From NCBI RefSeq assembly GCF_001663775.1, contig NZ_KV467168.1, forward strand, positions 3,235,233-3,299,232: a stretch of DNA of 64,000 nucleotides. The letters run 5' to 3'. Below the pieces are notes generated by a model. That model worked only from the letters and a program-made list of their open reading frames with translations, did no database searches and had not been told where the DNA came from. Below, one piece after another: positions 27,505 to 36,446 of the stretch. Position numbers and translations under genes: made by a program. Within the stretch, counting starts at the first letter, position 1, and every line of letters begins with the position of its first letter. Source of the DNA: Arthrobacter sp. B6. GTDB taxonomy: Bacteria > Actinomycetota > Actinomycetes > Actinomycetales > Micrococcaceae.

Positions 27505-28284
27505 ATGGACTGGTCCATCCAGGACATCGCCCGGATAGCTGGCACCACCAGCAGGACGCTCCGGCACTACGACGACATCGGACTGCTCAAGCCCAGCCGC
27601 ACCGGGCACAACGGCTACCGGTACTACAACCAGGCCGCGCTTGTGCAGCTCCAGCGCATCCTGCTCCTGCGGGGGCTGGGGCTGGGCCTGCCGGTGATCG
27701 GCCAGGTGCTCGACGACGAAGCGGACGCAGCCAGGGCTCTCACCGGGCATCTCACGTGGCTGAAGCAGGAACAGGACAGGCTGGCGCGGCAGATCGCGTC
27801 GGTCACGCAAACCATCGAAGCAGTGAAAGGAGGCGGCGAAATCATGGCAGAAGATATGTTCAACGGTTTCGACCACACGCAGTACAAGGACGAGGTGGAG
27901 GAACGCTGGGGCAAGGACGCCTACGCCAAGGGGGACTCGTGGTGGCGCGGCATGAGCGCGGACGAGAAGGCCACGTGGAAGCAGCGCTCGCAGAAGCTGG
28001 GGGAGGACTGGATCGCCGCCGCAACGTCTGGCATGGCAGCGGACAGCGCGGAAGCGCAGGCGCTCGCGAAGCGGCACGTGGAGTGGCTGACCAGCATTCC
28101 GGGAACACCGGCGGCGGACGCCCGCGGCAGTGGCGGGAAGGGAACGGGCGGCGTCAAGGGGTACGTCACCGGCCTCGGCGAAATGTACGTGGCGGACCCC
28201 CGGTTCGCCAAGAACTACGGCGGGGCTGATGGCGCCTCGTTCGTCCGGGATGCGCTGAGGATCTACGCGGACCAGAACCTGTAG
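27505..28284 (+). CDS. MerR family regulator with TipAS ligand-binding domain
   Basis: 259 aa. The N-terminal MerR winged helix reads IQDIARIAGTTSRTLRHYDD then IGLLKPSRTGHNGYRYY; a coiled helix joins it to the C-terminal TipAS (antibiotic-binding) domain, with MFNGFDHTQYKDEVEERWG and ADPRFAKNYGG. TipA-type proteins bind thiopeptides and other drugs and switch on their own promoter and efflux genes. The ATG at 27505 has AAAGGAGG upstream. An internal ATG at 27844 could give a free TipAS domain, as known for TipAS in Streptomyces; GGAGGCG lies before it. Target genes are not adjacent. Confidence 0.9.
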   Translation: MDWSIQDIARIAGTTSRTLRHYDDIGLLKPSRTGHNGYRYYNQAALVQLQRILLLRGLGLGLPVIGQVLDDEADAARALTGHLTWLKQEQDRLARQIASVTQTIEAVKGGGEIMAEDMFNGFDHTQYKDEVEERWGKDAYAKGDSWWRGMSADEKATWKQRSQKLGEDWIAAATSGMAADSAEAQALAKRHVEWLTSIPGTPAADARGSGGKGTGGVKGYVTGLGEMYVADPRFAKNYGGADGASFVRDALRIYADQNL

Positions 28285-28310
28285 CCGTCAGGCCGGTGGT
28301 ACCGCGCCAG

Positions 28311-28316
28311 TAGACT
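28311..28316 (+). promoter_or_regulatory. Candidate -10 hexamer, leaderless methyltransferase
   Basis: TAGACT, six bases, then GTG at 28323. Confidence 0.5.
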
Positions 28317-28322
28317 TGACCG

Positions 28323-29996
28323 GTGAATGATTCCACCCTCTTTCTGGCCGGCAACACCCCCGACGCCCCGCGGAGCGACCTCCCCGGACTGCTGACGGCG
28401 CTCGCCGCCGATCTCCGCCGGGTGGACTACACACTCGACGGCGTGGCCGGGCTCCTGGGCGAGTCCGCCTACCGCGCGCTGAACCGGGACCAGCTCATCC
28501 CGGCGCTGCTCGCCACCGAGGGCGCCACCCACGGCGAGCGTACGACGGCGGCGCTCGCCGCCGTCGTACGCCTCTGGCTGCTGGCTGTACCGCAGACGCG
28601 CGAAACGCTCGACGCCGCCCTGCCGGGCATCCGGGCCGACGGCCTGGTGGAGCTCGGGCTGGCTGAGCCCGAGTCCGGCCCTGGCGGGCCCGGTACGGAC
28701 CTGCTGCAGGCCAAGGCGGATCTGCGGCCGTACGGCTGGGAAGGCACCGAAGGGGAGGGCGCTGACGGCAGCGGCGGCGCCGAGCTTTGGGTTGCCAGCG
28801 ACCTCGCCGCGCACCAGCAGGCCGGGGTCCTGCGGCACGACCACGTGCTGGGGATCGGGCAGGCCTCCACCACGCTGGTGCAGACCACCATCCGGCGCCA
28901 TGTCGCCAAGGCGCTGGACCTGGGGACGGGCTGCGGAGTCCAGTCCTTCCACCTCCTGCACCATGCCGAGCACGTCACGGCCACGGACATCTCGGAGCGG
29001 GCGCTGGCCTTCACCCGGTTCAACCTGCTCCTGAACGCTGAGGCGCTGCACCTGGACCCGGAACGGCTCGAGGACAGGGTCAGCCTGCGGCTGGGATCGC
29101 TCCTGGAGCCGGTGGCCGGGGAAGAGTTTGAGCTGGTGGTGTCCAACCCGCCATTCGTCATCACGCCGCGGACTCCCGGCGGGGACGACTCCGGACAGTT
29201 CACCTACCGCGACGGCGGGCTGCCAGGCGACGACATTGTGGCGTCGCTCGTGTCGGCACTGCCTGATGTCCTGGTCCCCGGCGGCACAGCGCAGCTGCTG
29301 GGGAACTGGGAAATCACCGCCGGCACGGGATGGCAGGAGCGGCCGCAGGGATGGATCACGCCGGACACGGACGCCTGGTTCATCCAGCGCGAGCAGGTGG
29401 GACCGGAACAGTACGCCGAAACCTGGCTGCAGGACGCGTCCGAATCCCGCGACCGGAAGCACTACCAGGATGCCTACGCCGCCTACCTCGCGGATTTCGC
29501 GTCCCGGAACGTGGACGGAATCGGGTTCGGCATGATCTGGCTGCGCCGGCCGCACCACACCGCGCCGGGTACCGCCGTCATCAGCCGGTTCGAGGAAATC
29601 CGGTACCCCATCGAGCAGCCCGTCGGGCCCCACCTGGGTACCGCCGTCGAACGTTCTGACTGGCTGGCTGCCAACAGCCTGGAAGACGCACACCTGCTGG
29701 TGGCTGACGATGTCACCGAGGAACGGCACCAGCGCCCCGGAGCCGAGCACCCGGGGGTGATCCTGCTGCGCCAGGGCGCCGGCCTGCGCCGGACCAACCT
29801 GCTCAGCACCGAACTGGCCGGCTTCGTCTCGGCGTGCGACGGCGACCTGACGGTCGGGCAGATCGCCGGCGCCCTGGAAGCATTGCTGGGCGGCAGCCTG
29901 GCAGGGGAGGACGGGTTCGACGGCGGCACGTTCCGAACCGGGCTGCTCGCCGACGTGGCGAACCTCGTTCGGGACGGGTTCCTGCTGCCTGCCTGA
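28323..29996 (+). CDS. Class I SAM-dependent methyltransferase (HemK/RlmG-like)
   Basis: 557 aa. An N-terminal helical domain of about 190 residues precedes a Rossmann methyltransferase core with SAM motif LDLGTGCGVQSFHLL (about residue 197) and the catalytic motif SNPPFVIT (N275), which marks enzymes methylating amide or exocyclic base nitrogens. A C-terminal domain of about 150 residues (LLSTELAGFVSACDGDLTVG) resembles a winged helix. This three-part layout is common in actinobacteria near topA. The target, protein or rRNA, is not known. GTG start, no Shine-Dalgarno. Confidence 0.87.
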   Translation: MNDSTLFLAGNTPDAPRSDLPGLLTALAADLRRVDYTLDGVAGLLGESAYRALNRDQLIPALLATEGATHGERTTAALAAVVRLWLLAVPQTRETLDAALPGIRADGLVELGLAEPESGPGGPGTDLLQAKADLRPYGWEGTEGEGADGSGGAELWVASDLAAHQQAGVLRHDHVLGIGQASTTLVQTTIRRHVAKALDLGTGCGVQSFHLLHHAEHVTATDISERALAFTRFNLLLNAEALHLDPERLEDRVSLRLGSLLEPVAGEEFELVVSNPPFVITPRTPGGDDSGQFTYRDGGLPGDDIVASLVSALPDVLVPGGTAQLLGNWEITAGTGWQERPQGWITPDTDAWFIQREQVGPEQYAETWLQDASESRDRKHYQDAYAAYLADFASRNVDGIGFGMIWLRRPHHTAPGTAVISRFEEIRYPIEQPVGPHLGTAVERSDWLAANSLEDAHLLVADDVTEERHQRPGAEHPGVILLRQGAGLRRTNLLSTELAGFVSACDGDLTVGQIAGALEALLGGSLAGEDGFDGGTFRTGLLADVANLVRDGFLLPA

Positions 29997-30069
29997 CTTC
30001 CGTCCAGGACCGGTGGCTTCCCGCGGGTGCTGATATCAAACGGTTCCTTCACAGCTGCCGGACGCTGGA

Positions 30070-30075
30070 TACACT
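30070..30075 (+). promoter_or_regulatory. Candidate -10 hexamer, leaderless HTH regulator
   Basis: TACACT, six bases, then GTG at 30082. TTCACA 16 bases upstream could be the -35. Confidence 0.5.
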
Positions 30076-30081
30076 GGAGCC

Positions 30082-30723
30082 GTGAATACGGAATCCGCAG
30101 GCCGGCGTGCCCGCCCGGAGGAGAAGGTGGAGATCACCGATCCGAAGGCGATCCGGGCGCTGGCCCATGCCGCCCGGCTTGAGGTCATTTCCGAACTGTA
30201 TTCCAGCCAGGTCAGCCGGACCGCCACCGAACTTGCCGCGCAGACCGGCCTGACGCCCAGCGCCATGAGCTACCACCTTCGTGCCCTGCGGAAATGGGGC
30301 ATCGTGGTCCCGGCGCCTACCGCGGGGGATGCGCGGGAGCGTCGCTGGAAGGCTGCAGGCACGGATTTCGCCATAAATTCCGGCGGGGGAGCGGCCAGCC
30401 CGGTCATTGACCTTGAACTCGATGCTTTCCGCCGCCGTGCTGCCGCCTACGCGAGGACGCGGGATGAGCGCCGTCGATCCGGCGCACCCGGTGAGGCCCC
30501 CACCGCCGTCGTGCTTGCCAGCGAACTGCTGTACCTCACCCGGGAGCAGCAGGCGGACCTGACCCGCCGCATGTTCGCCCTGCTGAGCGAATACGAACTC
30601 GGCGATCCGCACCGGATACCCGAAGGAGCCGAGCGGATGGCGGCCATGTGGTCGCTGATTCCGGACGACCGGACCGTTCCCGCAACTCCCCCGGAAGATC
30701 CGGCCGGACCTGCGGAAACGTAG
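30082..30723 (+). CDS. ArsR-like winged-helix transcriptional regulator
   Basis: 213 aa. The N-terminal helix-turn-helix reads ITDPKAIRALAHAARLEVIS then TATELAAQTGLTPSAMSYHL and RALRKWGIV, the HTH_20/ArsR-like arrangement. The rest, about residues 120-213, is helical with a charged segment (EQQADLTRRMFALL) and may be a dimer or effector region. No metal-binding cysteines are visible. It lies alone between the methyltransferase and topA; target unknown. Confidence 0.85.
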   Translation: MNTESAGRRARPEEKVEITDPKAIRALAHAARLEVISELYSSQVSRTATELAAQTGLTPSAMSYHLRALRKWGIVVPAPTAGDARERRWKAAGTDFAINSGGGAASPVIDLELDAFRRRAAAYARTRDERRRSGAPGEAPTAVVLASELLYLTREQQADLTRRMFALLSEYELGDPHRIPEGAERMAAMWSLIPDDRTVPATPPEDPAGPAET

Positions 30724-30855
30724 GAACGGCGGGGCGCAGGGCCGCCGCCGGACGACGTACGTTTTTCACGCCGAATGCGCATGATTGTCCAAAATATGGT
30801 GAACTAGGCCAATATGGGCTCATCTGCCCGAGCAACCTTTTTCTGTAGGAGCACC

Positions 30856-33585
30856 GTGCCAAGCAAGGCCAAAACCGGCAAGAAACTCGTGATTGTGGAG
30901 TCTCCGGCCAAGAGCAAGACCATCGCCAAGTACCTCGGCGAGGGCTTCATCGTAGAGGCCTCCATCGGTCACATCCGCGACCTGCCGCAGCCGTCTGAGC
31001 TCCCCGCAGAACTGAAGAAGACCTCCGTGGGCAAGTTCGCCGTCGACATCGAAAACGACTTCAAGCCGTACTACGTGGTCTCCGCTGACAAAAAGAAAAA
31101 GGTGACCGAGCTCAAGGCGGCGCTCAAGGACGCCGACGAACTCTATCTCGCAACCGATGGGGACCGCGAAGGCGAGGCCATTGCGTGGCACCTGCTCGAA
31201 GTGCTCAAGCCCAAGGTGCCCGTGTACCGGATGACCTTCGGCGAAATCACCAAGGAAGCCATCCAGCGCGCCATGGGCAACCTGCGCGACGTTGACTCCG
31301 CGCTGGTGGACGCCCAGGAAACCCGCCGGGTGCTCGACCGCCTCTATGGCTACGAGATTTCCCCGGTCCTCTGGCGCAAGGTTGCCCGCGGCCTGTCCGC
31401 CGGCCGGGTGCAGTCCGTGGTCACCCGCATGGTGGTGGACCGCGAACGCGAACGCATGGCGTTCAAAGCTGCGTCCTACTGGGACCTGACCGGCCAGTTC
31501 GGCGCCGGGTCCGCCTCGTTCAAGGCCAAGCTTGCCTCCGTTGACGGCGCCAAGGTGGCCAGCGGCCGGGACTTCAACGACGACGGCGTCCTCACCGCCC
31601 GGAACGCCGTCCACCTCAACGAGGAACTCGCCACGTCGCTGGCAGCGGGCCTGCAGGACGCGGACTTCCTGGTGCGGTCCGTGGACACCAAGCCGTACAC
31701 CCGCCGTCCGGCTGCCCCCTTCACCACATCCACGCTGCAGCAGGAAGCCGGCCGCAAGCTGCGTTTCTCATCCAAGAGCACCATGCAGATCGCCCAGCGC
31801 CTGTATGAAAACGGGTACATCACCTATATGCGTACCGACTCTTCGGCCCTGAGCGACGAGGCCGTCACGGCCGCCCGCCGCCAGGCCTCCGAGCTGTACG
31901 GCCCGGAATACATCCCTGCCTCACCTCGCGTGTACTCCAGCAAGGCCGCGAACGCCCAGGAAGCCCACGAGGCCATTCGTCCCGCCGGCGACTCCTTCCG
32001 CACGCCGGCGCAGGTGGCCAAGCAGCTTTCCGGCGACGAGTTCCGCCTGTACGAACTGATCTGGAAGCGCACCGTCGCATCCCAGATGGGCGACGCCAAG
32101 GGCTCCACCGCCACCATCCGGTTGGGTGCCGTCGCCGTGGATGGGCGGGACGCGGAATTCTCCGCCTCCGGCACCGTCATCACCTTCCCCGGCTTCCTGG
32201 CCGCCTATGAGGAAGGCAAGGACGAAACCCGCGGCGACGACGACTCCGAAGAAGCCCGCCGCCTCCCCAATGTTGCCAAGGGCGATGCCCTCGCAGCCTC
32301 GGACATCATCGCCGTGGGCCACGAAACCTCGCCGCCGCCGCGTTATACCGAAGCGTCGCTGACAGCCGAGCTGGAAAAGAAGGGCATCGGACGCCCGTCC
32401 ACCTACGCCTCCACGATCTCCACCATCCAGGACCGCGGCTACGTCCGGAAGCAGGGCTCGGCCCTGGTGCCCAGCTGGATCGCGTTCTCCGTGATCCGAC
32501 TCCTGGAGCAGCACTTCACGGACTACGTGGACTACGAGTTCACGGCGGACATGGAAGGCGACCTGGACAAGATCGCCAACGGCCAGGCCGTTGGCGCGGC
32601 CTGGCTGCGCCACTTCTACTTCGGCGAGGATGCCGAGCCGGGCCTGCTGAGCATCGTCAACAACCTCGGCGAGATCGATGCCCGTGAGATCAACTCCATT
32701 CCCATCACGGACGAGATTACGCTGCGGGTGGGCAAGTTCGGACCGTACCTGGAGAGTTCCGCTGCCACGGTTGATCCTAAGACCGGCGAAATTGTGGAGA
32801 ACTCCCGGGCCAACGTGCCTGAGGACCTGGCTCCGGACGAGCTCACCGCGGCCAAGGCCATCGAGCTTATGGAAACGGCCGCGCCGGAAGAACGCGTGCT
32901 GGGTACCGATCCGCACACCGGCCACACGGTTGTGGCTAAGAACGGGCGCTACGGCGCGTACGTCACTGAAATCATCCCGGAAATGACCGACGAACAGCTG
33001 GCCAACCAGCCCGTGGAGTACTACAAGAACGGCAAGCCAAAGCCGCCGAAGAAGCCTGTCAAGGCCAAACCGCGCACCGGTTCGCTGTTCGCGTCGATGA
33101 CCGTGGACTCCGTCACCCTGGACGAGGCCCTCCAGCTGATGAGCCTGCCCCGGGCGCTGGGCGAGGACGCCGAAGGAAACCTCATCACGGTGCAGAACGG
33201 CCGCTTTGGCCCGTACCTGAAGAAGGGCACCGACTCGCGCTCCATCGGGTCCGAAGAGGAAATCTTCACCATCACGCTGGAGCAGGCGCTGGAGATCTAC
33301 TCCCAGCCCAAGCAGCGGGGGGCGCGTGCCGCCGTGCCGCCGCTGGCCGAGTTCGGTCCGGACCCTGTGTCGGAGAAGAATATCGTGGTGAAGGAAGGCC
33401 GCTTCGGGCCGTACATCACCGACGGCATCACCAATATCACCGTCCCGCGGGCCACGTCCCTGGAGGAGCTCACCCGGGAGCAGGCAGTTGAACTGCTCGC
33501 CGAGAAGCGTGCCAAGGGCCCGGTCAAGCGCACGGCAACGGCCCGCAAGGCCCCGGCGAAAAAGAAGGCTGCCGCCAAGAAATAA
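30856..33585 (+). CDS. topA: DNA topoisomerase I
   Basis: Relaxes negatively supercoiled DNA, 909 aa. The N-terminal Toprim domain has LVIVESPAKSKTIAKYLG and ATDGDREGEAIAWHL (acidic metal site). The active-site tyrosine is Y324 in ITYMRTDSSAL. The C terminus has repeated Topo_C-type units around GRFGPYLKKG and GRFGPYITDG and a lysine-alanine tail (KKKAAAKK), with no zinc fingers, as in other actinobacterial TopA. The GTG at 30856 follows AGGAG; an ATG at 30814 is open but gives an untypical N terminus. Confidence 0.97.
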   Translation: MPSKAKTGKKLVIVESPAKSKTIAKYLGEGFIVEASIGHIRDLPQPSELPAELKKTSVGKFAVDIENDFKPYYVVSADKKKKVTELKAALKDADELYLATDGDREGEAIAWHLLEVLKPKVPVYRMTFGEITKEAIQRAMGNLRDVDSALVDAQETRRVLDRLYGYEISPVLWRKVARGLSAGRVQSVVTRMVVDRERERMAFKAASYWDLTGQFGAGSASFKAKLASVDGAKVASGRDFNDDGVLTARNAVHLNEELATSLAAGLQDADFLVRSVDTKPYTRRPAAPFTTSTLQQEAGRKLRFSSKSTMQIAQRLYENGYITYMRTDSSALSDEAVTAARRQASELYGPEYIPASPRVYSSKAANAQEAHEAIRPAGDSFRTPAQVAKQLSGDEFRLYELIWKRTVASQMGDAKGSTATIRLGAVAVDGRDAEFSASGTVITFPGFLAAYEEGKDETRGDDDSEEARRLPNVAKGDALAASDIIAVGHETSPPPRYTEASLTAELEKKGIGRPSTYASTISTIQDRGYVRKQGSALVPSWIAFSVIRLLEQHFTDYVDYEFTADMEGDLDKIANGQAVGAAWLRHFYFGEDAEPGLLSIVNNLGEIDAREINSIPITDEITLRVGKFGPYLESSAATVDPKTGEIVENSRANVPEDLAPDELTAAKAIELMETAAPEERVLGTDPHTGHTVVAKNGRYGAYVTEIIPEMTDEQLANQPVEYYKNGKPKPPKKPVKAKPRTGSLFASMTVDSVTLDEALQLMSLPRALGEDAEGNLITVQNGRFGPYLKKGTDSRSIGSEEEIFTITLEQALEIYSQPKQRGARAAVPPLAEFGPDPVSEKNIVVKEGRFGPYITDGITNITVPRATSLEELTREQAVELLAEKRAKGPVKRTATARKAPAKKKAAAKK

Positions 33586-33724
33586 TCCCTGGCGCCGGGA
33601 TGGCAGAAATCCTCGGCGTGCTCGCTCGTTCCCGCTTAGACGCACGCTGCCGGATCCCTCCCATCCCGGTCCGTGTGTCATCCTCGGAATTGCGCCGTAG
33701 TCCACAACATGGTCGAGTAGATAC

Positions 33725-34177
33725 ATGACTGAACAGCCCGGCATCGCCGACACTACGCCGCTCAACGACCTCGAGGAGAAGCTCGCCCAGGGGGGACAGC
33801 CCGACGCCAGCCCGGTGGATGTCATCCTGTCGTTCCTCAACAGCGAGGTCTACGTCGTCAGCACCGAGGGCATCGAAGGCGAGGACTCCCAGGTTGAGCC
33901 GCTGGTGCTGGCCAACGCCGACGGCGACCCCGTCCTGGCTGTCTTCTCCCACCCCAGCCGCGTCGACGAGCAGTACCTGGCCGCTGCCCCGAACATCCTG
34001 GGAACCCAGGGTGCGGCCATCATCGCCAACATCGGCGAGGAACTGGGCATGGTCATCAACCCTGGCGCCGCCTTTGGTTTCGAGATCAATCCCGAAGGCG
34101 TGGCCAACATCCGGCGCGACTTCAAACGCGCCGACGAGCTTCCCGACGGCGCCCCCACGGACCCCAGCGCAAACTGA
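33725..34177 (+). CDS. SseB N-terminal domain protein
   Basis: 150 aa. LNDLEEKLAQGG, then FLNSEVYVVSTEG and VLAVFSHPSRVDEQY, and NPGAAFGFEINPEGV fit the SseB-like domain found in many bacteria. Cytoplasmic, no signal or membrane segment. The family is linked to secretion chaperones only in enterics; here no function can be assigned. It sits between topA and ppx with its own start; no strong ribosome site. Confidence 0.78.
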   Translation: MTEQPGIADTTPLNDLEEKLAQGGQPDASPVDVILSFLNSEVYVVSTEGIEGEDSQVEPLVLANADGDPVLAVFSHPSRVDEQYLAAAPNILGTQGAAIIANIGEELGMVINPGAAFGFEINPEGVANIRRDFKRADELPDGAPTDPSAN

Positions 34178-34230
34178 CATGTTCCCGCGCCGTTTGCAGC
34201 CGACGAGCGGCGCGGGTGAATAATGGCAGG

Positions 34231-35217
34231 ATGCGGCTAGGCGTCCTCGATATCGGGTCCAATACTGTCCACCTCCTTCTGGTTGACGCGCATCCCGGCG
34301 CGCGCCCCGTGCCCTTTGCCTCGCACAAGCGGCCGCTTTCCCTGGTCCAATACCTGGACGCCGAGGGCAACATCACCGACGCCGGGCAGCACGAGCTGAC
34401 CGAGTTCGTGCTGGAAGCCTGGGAGTTTGCGGCCAAGCACAAGGCCGAGGACCTGCTGGCCTTCTGTACATCGGCCATCCGCGAAGCCACCAACGGCCCG
34501 GAAGTACTGGCCCGGGTCAAGCACGAAACCACCGTGACCCTCCAGGAACTGACGGGCAGCGAGGAGGCGTCCATGACGTTCTTCGCCGTCCGCCGCTGGT
34601 ACGGCTGGGGTGCCGGACCCATCCTGAACCTGGACATCGGCGGCGGCTCCTTCGAAATGGCGTTCGGCCAGGACGAACTTCCGGAAATGGCCACATCCGT
34701 GCCCCTCGGGGCCAGCAGGCTCACGCGGGACTGGCTGGCTGATGATCCGCCGTCGGCCAAAAGCGTGAAGGAGCTGCGCCGTTACATCCGCTCCACCCTC
34801 AAGCCTGCGGTCCGGCAGTTCGACGGGCTGGGGCGCGCCAACCTCGTCGCAGGGACATCCAAAACGTTCCGTTCACTGGCCAGGATCGCCGGTGCCGCGC
34901 CCAGCATTGCTGGCCCCTACGTCAAACGTGAACTCAACGGGACGGATTTGGGCGTCTGGGCGCAACGCATCTCCGCCATGAAAACCGAGGACAGGCTCCA
35001 TCTGCCGGGCGTCTCCGAGGCCCGGGCCAACCAGGTGCTGGCCGGCGCCCTCGTGGCGGAGGCCGCACTGGAAATGTTCAAATTCAAGAAGGTCAGGATC
35101 TGCCCCTGGGCCCTGCGCGAAGGCCTGATCCTGCGGCGGCTGGACCAGCTCATCTTTGCCGGACCGCTGGATCCGGCACCGCACGTCGGGGCACCGCAGC
35201 CAGCGGCATCACACTAG
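34231..35217 (+). CDS. Ppx/GppA family phosphatase
   Basis: Exopolyphosphatase or pppGpp phosphatase, 328 aa. The ASKHA ATPase-fold motifs are present: LGVLDIGSNTVHLLLVD at the N terminus and LNLDIGGGSFEMAFG near residue 138. The short length (no HD domain) matches actinobacterial Ppx1/Ppx2 types. ATG at 34231 is preferred over GTG 34216 because it places DIGSN at the usual position. Polyphosphate versus pppGpp preference cannot be told. Confidence 0.9.
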   Translation: MRLGVLDIGSNTVHLLLVDAHPGARPVPFASHKRPLSLVQYLDAEGNITDAGQHELTEFVLEAWEFAAKHKAEDLLAFCTSAIREATNGPEVLARVKHETTVTLQELTGSEEASMTFFAVRRWYGWGAGPILNLDIGGGSFEMAFGQDELPEMATSVPLGASRLTRDWLADDPPSAKSVKELRRYIRSTLKPAVRQFDGLGRANLVAGTSKTFRSLARIAGAAPSIAGPYVKRELNGTDLGVWAQRISAMKTEDRLHLPGVSEARANQVLAGALVAEAALEMFKFKKVRICPWALREGLILRRLDQLIFAGPLDPAPHVGAPQPAASH

Positions 35218-35520
35218 CCTTCTGTTGGCGCCCAGCGGGAACGTTTCATTGGGTGAACCTGCTTAACGCGAAAGCACCGGCGCCCGCAGCAGGAAAATGG
35301 GGGAAAACCTGCTGCAGACTACCGGCGCCTCGGGCAAACATCCCCATGCTTGCCGCATCACTCGCACCCTCAATGAGGTAGTAACTACGTTAACGGCCCA
35401 ACTTGTGTACGACCTGCGGCGAACATGGGAGTCCGCTGTGAATCGCAACGGGCGAGTTCCGCCACCTGCAGTTCATTTTCAGTTTCGGCACCGCAGCGCC
35501 CGAACTGCAATGATGGACCC
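35218..35520. other. Intergenic region with a stem-loop between ppx and proC
   Basis: 303 bp with no supported gene. An inverted repeat GCAGCAGG (35286-35293) / CCTGCTGC (35308-35315) is flanked by two copies of ACCGGCGCC (35276 and 35321). Near 35373, GGTAGTAACTACGTTAACG has local dyads. Small open frames here have no ribosome sites or recognisable products. Confidence 0.5.
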
Positions 35521-36354
35521 ATGAGCAACCGAATCGCATTCCTTGGCTGTGGATCCATGAACGAAGCCATCCTGGGTGGCCTGATTGACGGCGGCATGGA
35601 CCCCGCCGACATCGTGGCAACCGTCCGGCGGGCAGAGCGCGCCGCTGAACTGGCGGCCCGACACCATGGAATCACGGCCATCGCCGGCGAGGAGGAACCG
35701 GAGAACAACAGGCAGGCGGCGAAGAGGGCCGACGTCGTCATCCTGGGCACCAAGCCGGTAGGCATCGCCGACCTTGCCCGGGAGATCAGCGGCTCCCTGT
35801 CGCCGCAGACCATCGTCGTCAGCGTGGCAGCAGGGGTGTCCCTGGCGCAGCTGGAGGCCGCACTGCCGGCCGGGCAGCCTGTCATCCGCACCATGCCCAA
35901 CGTCCCCGCCAAGCTGGGCCGCGGCGTTGTGTCCGTGTCGCCGGGCGCTAACTGCTCCCCGGAACAGCTTCAGCTGGCCAAGGACGTCCTCAAACCGGCC
36001 GGCACGGTTGTAGAGGTACCCGAGGAGCAGGTGGATGCCCTATCAGCCATCAGCGGCTCGGGGCCGGCGTACGCGTTCTACCTCGCGGAGGCCATGGCCG
36101 CAGCAGGCGTGGAGCTGGGCCTGGACCCTGATCTGTCCCTGCTCTTGGCTCGCGAAACGGTTGCGGGGGCAGGATTCATGCTGGCCGAGCCCGGCGCCGA
36201 TCCTTCGGCCCTGCGCAAGTCCGTCACCAGCCCCAACGGCACCACAGAGCGCGCCATCGCCACCTTCAATGAGCGCGGCATCCCGGAAATCATCGCCGCC
36301 GGCGCCCGCGCCGCCGCGGACAGGGCCGCAGAGATCACCAAGCAGCTCGGCTGA
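35521..36354 (+). CDS. proC: Pyrroline-5-carboxylate reductase
   Basis: Last step of proline synthesis, NAD(P)H-dependent, 277 aa. The N-terminal Rossmann motif is IAFLGCGSMNEAILGG. The signature SAISGSGPAYAFYLAEAM lies in the C-terminal dimerisation domain, with GAGFMLAEPG and SPNGTTERAI after it. Start at 35521 gives the usual MSNRIAFLG; AATGAT six bases before it is a possible weak leaderless -10. Followed by a palindromic repeat and the convergent Ktr operon. Confidence 0.96.
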   Translation: MSNRIAFLGCGSMNEAILGGLIDGGMDPADIVATVRRAERAAELAARHHGITAIAGEEEPENNRQAAKRADVVILGTKPVGIADLAREISGSLSPQTIVVSVAAGVSLAQLEAALPAGQPVIRTMPNVPAKLGRGVVSVSPGANCSPEQLQLAKDVLKPAGTVVEVPEEQVDALSAISGSGPAYAFYLAEAMAAAGVELGLDPDLSLLLARETVAGAGFMLAEPGADPSALRKSVTSPNGTTERAIATFNERGIPEIIAAGARAAADRAAEITKQLG

Positions 36355-36373
36355 CCCCCTCCCTTCACCCTTG

Positions 36374-36436
36374 GAGTTTTTGTCCAGATAAAGCGCCATA
36401 AAGGGCGTTTTCGAGGCATTATCTGGACAAAAACTC
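36374..36436. repeat. Palindromic intergenic repeat, family A copy 1 (terminator-like)
   Basis: GAGTTTTTGTCCAGATAA (36374-36391) and its perfect complement (36419-36436) give an 18 bp stem with a 27 nt loop holding a smaller CGCC/GGCG hairpin. It lies between convergent proC and the Ktr operon. The same arms without the last bases recur at 43367. It could stop transcription from both sides. Confidence 0.85.
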
Positions 36437-36446
36437 GGGGTTCCGA

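Noticed and set aside
28263..29750. 495-codon leftward frame opposite the methyltransferase
   Set aside because: The rightward frame has SAM and NPPF motifs; this one has nothing recognisable.
33714..33722. CGAGTAGAT before the SseB-like gene, like the operator half site at 3297 and 3374
   Set aside because: The left side (ATGGT) is not its inverted copy and no sugar gene is near; taken as chance.
31921..33840. 639-codon leftward frame opposite topA
   Set aside because: Shadow of topA codon usage; composition is Gly/Val/Leu/Arg-rich and has no family features.
35297..35524. 75-codon rightward frame in the ppx-proC gap, considered as a BldC-like HTH gene
   Set aside because: The translation has no helix-turn-helix features or ribosome site and overlaps the proC start.
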